A stretch of 43,466 nt of DNA from a virus. This document shows positions 40,649 to 43,466 of the stretch, piece after piece. The notes beneath the pieces are model-generated. The model was not told where the DNA came from. It did no database searches and saw only the letters and a program-made list of their open reading frames with translations. The position numbers and the translations under genes are program-made. Each line of letters begins with the position of its first letter. The first letter of the stretch is position 1. The stretch lies in the IMG/VR virus record IMGVR_UViG_3300014932_000381, positions 1-43,466 of that record. One strand, given 5' to 3'.

Positions 40649-40863
40649 TTGATTTGCACGATTTAACAAAAGAGCACTACACGCCTGATGTATCACCCCT
40701 CGAGATGCTAAAACAGCACGAACTATCGTTTATTAACAAAAAAGAAGATCACGAATTTTCTATCAGCTTAACAACTAACCAGCTAAAGATGCTTCAAACC
40801 AATCTAATTTGGCTTCTAAGCGTCGTAAACAATTACCTACCCAAAGATATTAAGACAAGTTAA
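40645..40863 (+). CDS. Hypothetical protein (72 aa)
   Basis: Starts by ATGA overlap. MIDLHDLTKEHYTPDVSPLE precedes a strand-helix end (FSISLTTNQLKMLQTNLIWL). Last gene of the P4 operon, convergent with the next minus gene across a hairpin. Confidence 0.57.
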   Translation: MIDLHDLTKEHYTPDVSPLEMLKQHELSFINKKEDHEFSISLTTNQLKMLQTNLIWLLSVVNNYLPKDIKTS

Positions 40864-40865
40864 TC

Positions 40866-40882
40866 GGGGCGCTATGCGCTCC
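40866..40882. terminator. Hairpin between convergent genes
   Basis: GGGGCGC-TAT-GCGCTCC forms a seven-pair stem with one G-T pair, squeezed between the two stop codons. It lacks a U-run on either side, so it may be a weak bidirectional terminator or an RNA end protector. Confidence 0.4.
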
Positions 40883-41136
40883 TAAACTCTTAACAACAAG
40901 CTATTTGCGTTACGTCTACCAAAGTTTTGCGCGGACGTTTCGTTTTCACACTCTCCCATCATTCTAAGCCAGCATTTAACATACTCATGCAATAGCTTGC
41001 GGTGATCATCTTCATGGTAATAACTAAGTCTGTCACGTATAAACATAACATCTTCTTCTAGCAGCGCTACACCCATGCGCTCGCAATAATCTTCAAACGA
41101 TCGCAAATCAATATTGCATCCATACTTTTTTTTCAT
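40882..41136 (-). CDS. Hypothetical helical protein (84 aa)
   Basis: ATG with AGGATG eight bases upstream. Begins MKKKYGCNIDLRSFEDYCER and continues as acidic helices (FIRDRLSYYHEDDHRKLLHE). Alone on its strand between the P4 operon and the replication block. No family recognised. Confidence 0.58.
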   Translation of the reverse strand: MKKKYGCNIDLRSFEDYCERMGVALLEEDVMFIRDRLSYYHEDDHRKLLHEYVKCWLRMMGECENETSAQNFGRRNANSLLLRV

Positions 41137-41353
41137 AAAATGACATCCTGTTATATTTTATACAAAATGTATGCAAATACCGTGTTTTTGTCACTATTGT
41201 ACATAATACATATAATATCGTAGACCTATTATGCGATATGATCATAATGTATGCATTGTATATTATCCGATCATATTATCAGCTTGTTTTTTTTATTCAT
41301 TTTCACTCGCAATTAATATAATATTCGTTTGCACATTGTCCTAATCCTGTGTG
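41137..41353. promoter_or_regulatory. AT-rich intergenic region with repeated ATGTATGCA motifs
   Basis: No gene is visible. ATGTATGCA occurs twice (41168-41176 and 41249-41257), and palindromes such as ATGATCAT lie near 41238-41245. A plus-strand TATAAT is at 41317-41322 without a good -35. The region likely carries the promoter of the 41136 gene and may hold binding sites for a regulator or an origin. Confidence 0.4.
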
Positions 41354-41393
41354 TTGAGGCCTTGAACTCCCTGATATCCAAGGCCTCAATTTT
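41354..41393 (+). terminator. Strong intrinsic terminator without an upstream plus-strand gene
   Basis: Perfect 11-bp inverted repeat TTGAGGCCTTG/CAAGGCCTCAA (41354-41364, 41379-41389), 14-base loop, then TTTT on the plus strand. On the minus strand it could also stop the replication transcript, though the U-run is absent there. Confidence 0.65.
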
Positions 41394-41419
41394 AGTTAAT
41401 ATACTTTTTCTTTGGTTTT

Positions 41420-41671
41420 TTAAACAAAAGAATCTAAATCAAATTTAGGAGAATGCGGTTTGTTTTTTTCCTTACGAAGCTGGTTTGTTTGCTCTATAAT
41501 TGACCACAATAAATCTTTGGCTTCTTTTTCTGATTCGCAATTAATATTACAAATATTGTCGTTTCCGACAAAATTTATTTCAATAACAAAAAGACTGTCA
41601 TTAATACAGCTATAAGAAGCAAATAAAATGTTATTTTTGTTTATAATTTTATCTTTTAATTTAATAAACAT
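41420..41671 (-). CDS. Hypothetical protein (83 aa)
   Basis: Begins MFIKLKDKIINKNNILFASY, with strands (SLFVIEINFVGNDNICNIN) and one helix (EKEAKDLLWSIIEQTNQLRK). Starts right after the helicase stop (TAA-A-ATG), with a weak GGGAC ribosome site. Strand layout loosely resembles the 1138-1464 protein. Last gene of the replication transcript. Confidence 0.55.
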   Translation of the reverse strand: MFIKLKDKIINKNNILFASYSCINDSLFVIEINFVGNDNICNINCESEKEAKDLLWSIIEQTNQLRKEKNKPHSPKFDLDSFV

Positions 41672-41672
41672 T

Positions 41673-43019
41673 TTAGCAGTCCCACTTTATTGGTGATTCT
41701 TTTTCTAAATGATAGCCAGTTTGATGTTCGCATTCAGCCAAACAGCTATTGTTCCACAAAAAATTAACATCGAATAACAAACCCTCTCTGCTTTTAAGGC
41801 ATCTAAGATTAAAAATGTTTTTCATGTTGGTGTTTTTATCTTCAATTTCTGGCCTATAAATTCCAAACCAATAACTTGATGAGCGTTGCCCACCCATGCT
41901 ATCGGCAGCATCCGCTATTAAAGGCCTTTTATCAGCTCTACGTGATGAGTTCCTGTTTATCTGCGTGGTTGCTATCACTATACAATTTAATTCAATAGCA
42001 AGCTCTGCAAGACGACTATTAATCATTACATGTCTTAAATAATGTTGTTCTTGATTGTCTGACAGCTCTAACAAACCAATATAATCAATTACAATTAATG
42101 CGACTGGTTTTTTGCTGTGTTCATATCTAGAAAAAGTCATTATTTGTTTTATGTCTTTTGCTTTTGGAGGGTAAACATTGATATCAGCATGATTTTTGTC
42201 TAAATAAGCTATCATTTGTTCGTCTTTGCTCATCAAATCATAATTTTTTTTGTTTTTTAAAGTAAAATATCTTCTCATTATGTCAAGTTCATTCATTTCT
42301 AAATTAAAAAATAATATTTGCTTGTTCGGTTGATGAAGACCGATATTTAAAGAAAGATATAAAGCAAAATGCGTTTTTCCATGACCCGATTCTCCGGCAA
42401 TTGTTATCAAGGAGCCATTATTAAAGCCCCCATCTAAACGCAAATGATGATCTAATGTTTCAATTCCAGTCGGTGTTTTTTTGATTCCATCATAATGACC
42501 CTGAAAATATAAATCGGTTATTTCAAGTATCGTTTTAGGCTTGATGGTGTTTGTTTGATATTGATTGCACATTGTAGCGATCGCGTTATTAATAACTTCA
42601 TTAATAACAAATGGGTTGGATTCGCATAAAATCTTGTCAAACATTGGGATTAAAGATTTTATTGCGTTTCTGTTAGCTAATTCTGTTTTTAACTTATTAC
42701 AATCATAAATAATCGATGCCGAGCTTTTTTGTATATGTGTCACTTCTTGAAGCAATTCAAAAACGGTCGATTGGTCTTTTGGTATCAAATCAATCAAAGT
42801 ATACGTATTAAAATCTAAATTATTATCATAGTGTGTTTTAATTAAACCAAACAAATAACTTGAGTCATTAAAAGAGAAGCATTCTTGAGAAAGTATGTTC
42901 ATACATTCGTAAATTTCTTCATTTTTTGGATCGCCCAAAAAAATCAATTCTCCTAAAACACGTTTTTCTGTTTCTGATGCTGTTAAATTTTGAATGATAT
43001 TTGATAATGCATTTCTCAT
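41673..43019 (-). CDS. Replicative DNA helicase, DnaB-type (448 aa)
   Basis: Residues of about 15-110 are a DnaB_N-like helical domain. The RecA-like core has Walker A GESGHGKT (209-216), NLEMNELDIMRRYF after strand 2, Walker B ALIVIDYIGLL (307-317) and TTQINR (351-356), where DnaB has SQLNR. It unwinds the fork in the 5'-3' direction as a hexamer and needs loading, presumably by the initiator whose gene overlaps it (TAATG). Confidence 0.88.
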   Translation of the reverse strand: MRNALSNIIQNLTASETEKRVLGELIFLGDPKNEEIYECMNILSQECFSFNDSSYLFGLIKTHYDNNLDFNTYTLIDLIPKDQSTVFELLQEVTHIQKSSASIIYDCNKLKTELANRNAIKSLIPMFDKILCESNPFVINEVINNAIATMCNQYQTNTIKPKTILEITDLYFQGHYDGIKKTPTGIETLDHHLRLDGGFNNGSLITIAGESGHGKTHFALYLSLNIGLHQPNKQILFFNLEMNELDIMRRYFTLKNKKNYDLMSKDEQMIAYLDKNHADINVYPPKAKDIKQIMTFSRYEHSKKPVALIVIDYIGLLELSDNQEQHYLRHVMINSRLAELAIELNCIVIATTQINRNSSRRADKRPLIADAADSMGGQRSSSYWFGIYRPEIEDKNTNMKNIFNLRCLKSREGLLFDVNFLWNNSCLAECEHQTGYHLEKESPIKWDC

Positions 43020-43440
43020 TAGGTATTATCCTTTGGTTGTTTTTTGATTATTAAGATGGCTTTTTCAAAGTTGCTGCATCTTAAAACAATATCCATGCTG
43101 TGAGGATTGTCGCCGCACAGCATGAACCACTTCTTTTTTATTAATTCAATTAAAAACCTTTTCCAGTTATCTGGGGTAAGCATTATATCAGGGGATAATT
43201 GATAATCTGTATCTTTATTCAATTCAGGCCAGTATTTAGCTATCTTTTTTAAATTCGTTTCTATCGCTTTCATTTGCTTTTTGTTTTTTGTTCTTACAGG
43301 GCTAAATGGCTGTCCCCGAGCAAGTTCGTCCCATATTTCAATGTATTCTTTTCCAGAAAAAACTGGCGCGTCAGCGCTTTGTTTTTCTTTAAGATCTTGG
43401 GTATTAAGATCATGGGTATTATATGTAGGTCCCTCAGGGA
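43019..43440 (-). CDS. Replication initiator-like protein, C-terminal part
   Basis: Continues in phase from base 1. After the second PPVPEGPT copy the protein reads YNTHDLNTQDLKEKQSADAP, FSGKEYIEIWDELARGQPFS, then a basic stretch RTKNKKQMKAIETNLKKIAK and DNWKRFLIELIKKKWFMLCG. An internal ATG at 43273 would give only the last 84 residues and has no ribosome site, so it is not the true start. The C-terminal part may contact the helicase, whose gene starts at the stop codon. Confidence 0.7.
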
Positions 43441-43453
43441 CCGGGGGGGGAGG
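43425..43453 (-). repeat. 24-bp coding repeat at the right contig end, overlapping the left end
   Basis: Bases 43425-43447 equal bases 9-31. Bases 43441-43453 also match 1-13 except one base (G at 43450 for T at 10), directly after a G-run. Joining 43440 to base 1 keeps the reading frame. Confidence 0.8.
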
Positions 43454-43466
43454 CTGTCTCTTATAC
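43454..43466. other. Sequencing adaptor remnant
   Basis: CTGTCTCTTATAC is identical to the first 13 bases of the Nextera transposase mosaic-end read-through (CTGTCTCTTATACACATCT). It should be removed from the phage sequence. Confidence 0.92.

Noticed and set aside
43019-43273. Separate 84-residue gene
   Set aside because: The frame is open well upstream and joins the left end of the contig in phase; the internal ATG has no ribosome site.

Overview
The window is an essentially complete genome of a tailed double-stranded DNA phage (about 43.4 kb, AT-rich) with a contractile tail, so a myovirus. Evidence for the tail type is a DUF3383 sheath, a DUF3277-type tube, a gp25-like wedge protein, baseplate J, a Gp138-type spike protein and DUF2612. 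The DUF1073 portal, DUF2213 protease, DUF2184 capsid and DUF4054 connector set is typical of phages of Gram-negative proteobacteria. Two lipoproteins with lipoboxes also fit a Gram-negative host. The host genus cannot be read from the sequence. The code is standard, and I see no tRNA, integrase, CRISPR array, reverse transcriptase or insertion sequence.

The two contig ends belong together. Both lie in a 24-bp repeat that encodes PPVPEGPT, and a single minus-strand gene for a winged-helix replication protein (269 codons if there are two repeat copies) runs across the junction. The last 13 bases match a Nextera transposase adaptor and are not phage DNA.

Layout. (1) 41.4-43.4 kb and 388-1, minus: replication protein, DnaB-type helicase, one small gene. 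(2) 479-2238, minus: a Cro-like regulator followed by seven small, mostly overlapping early genes. (3) 2361-6070, plus: recombination operon with a lipoprotein, Sak4-like ATPase, SSB-like protein, PD-(D/E)XK nuclease and zinc protein. (4) 39.7 kb down to 6.1 kb, minus: the late block. In order it holds the large terminase, portal, Mu F-like protein, protease-scaffold, cement, capsid, connectors, sheath, tube, frameshifted chaperone, tape measure, baseplate, fibres, a displaced small terminase candidate, and lysozyme with a VRR-NUC nuclease. (5) Three plus-strand islands cut into the late block: 27.7-29.0 kb (two small XhlA-like membrane proteins and an HNH endonuclease), 32.9-34.6 kb (small genes and a Rha regulator) and 37.4-38.1 kb (a winged-helix protein). 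(6) 39.8-40.9 kb, plus: six tiny overlapping genes.

The strongest system-level signal is regulatory. Four plus-strand units, at 2.3, 27.7, 32.8 and 39.8 kb, start from near-identical sigma70 promoters whose 17-bp spacer is filled by the same 21-bp inverted repeat, TATTGTTA-N5-TAACAATA or a close variant. The Cro-like protein is the obvious candidate to bind it. Other notable signals are a 68-residue module inserted into three unrelated tail proteins, a perfect 16-bp hairpin that hides the ribosome site of the small terminase gene, a -1 frameshift site in the tail chaperone, and an orphan terminator that may end a small RNA.
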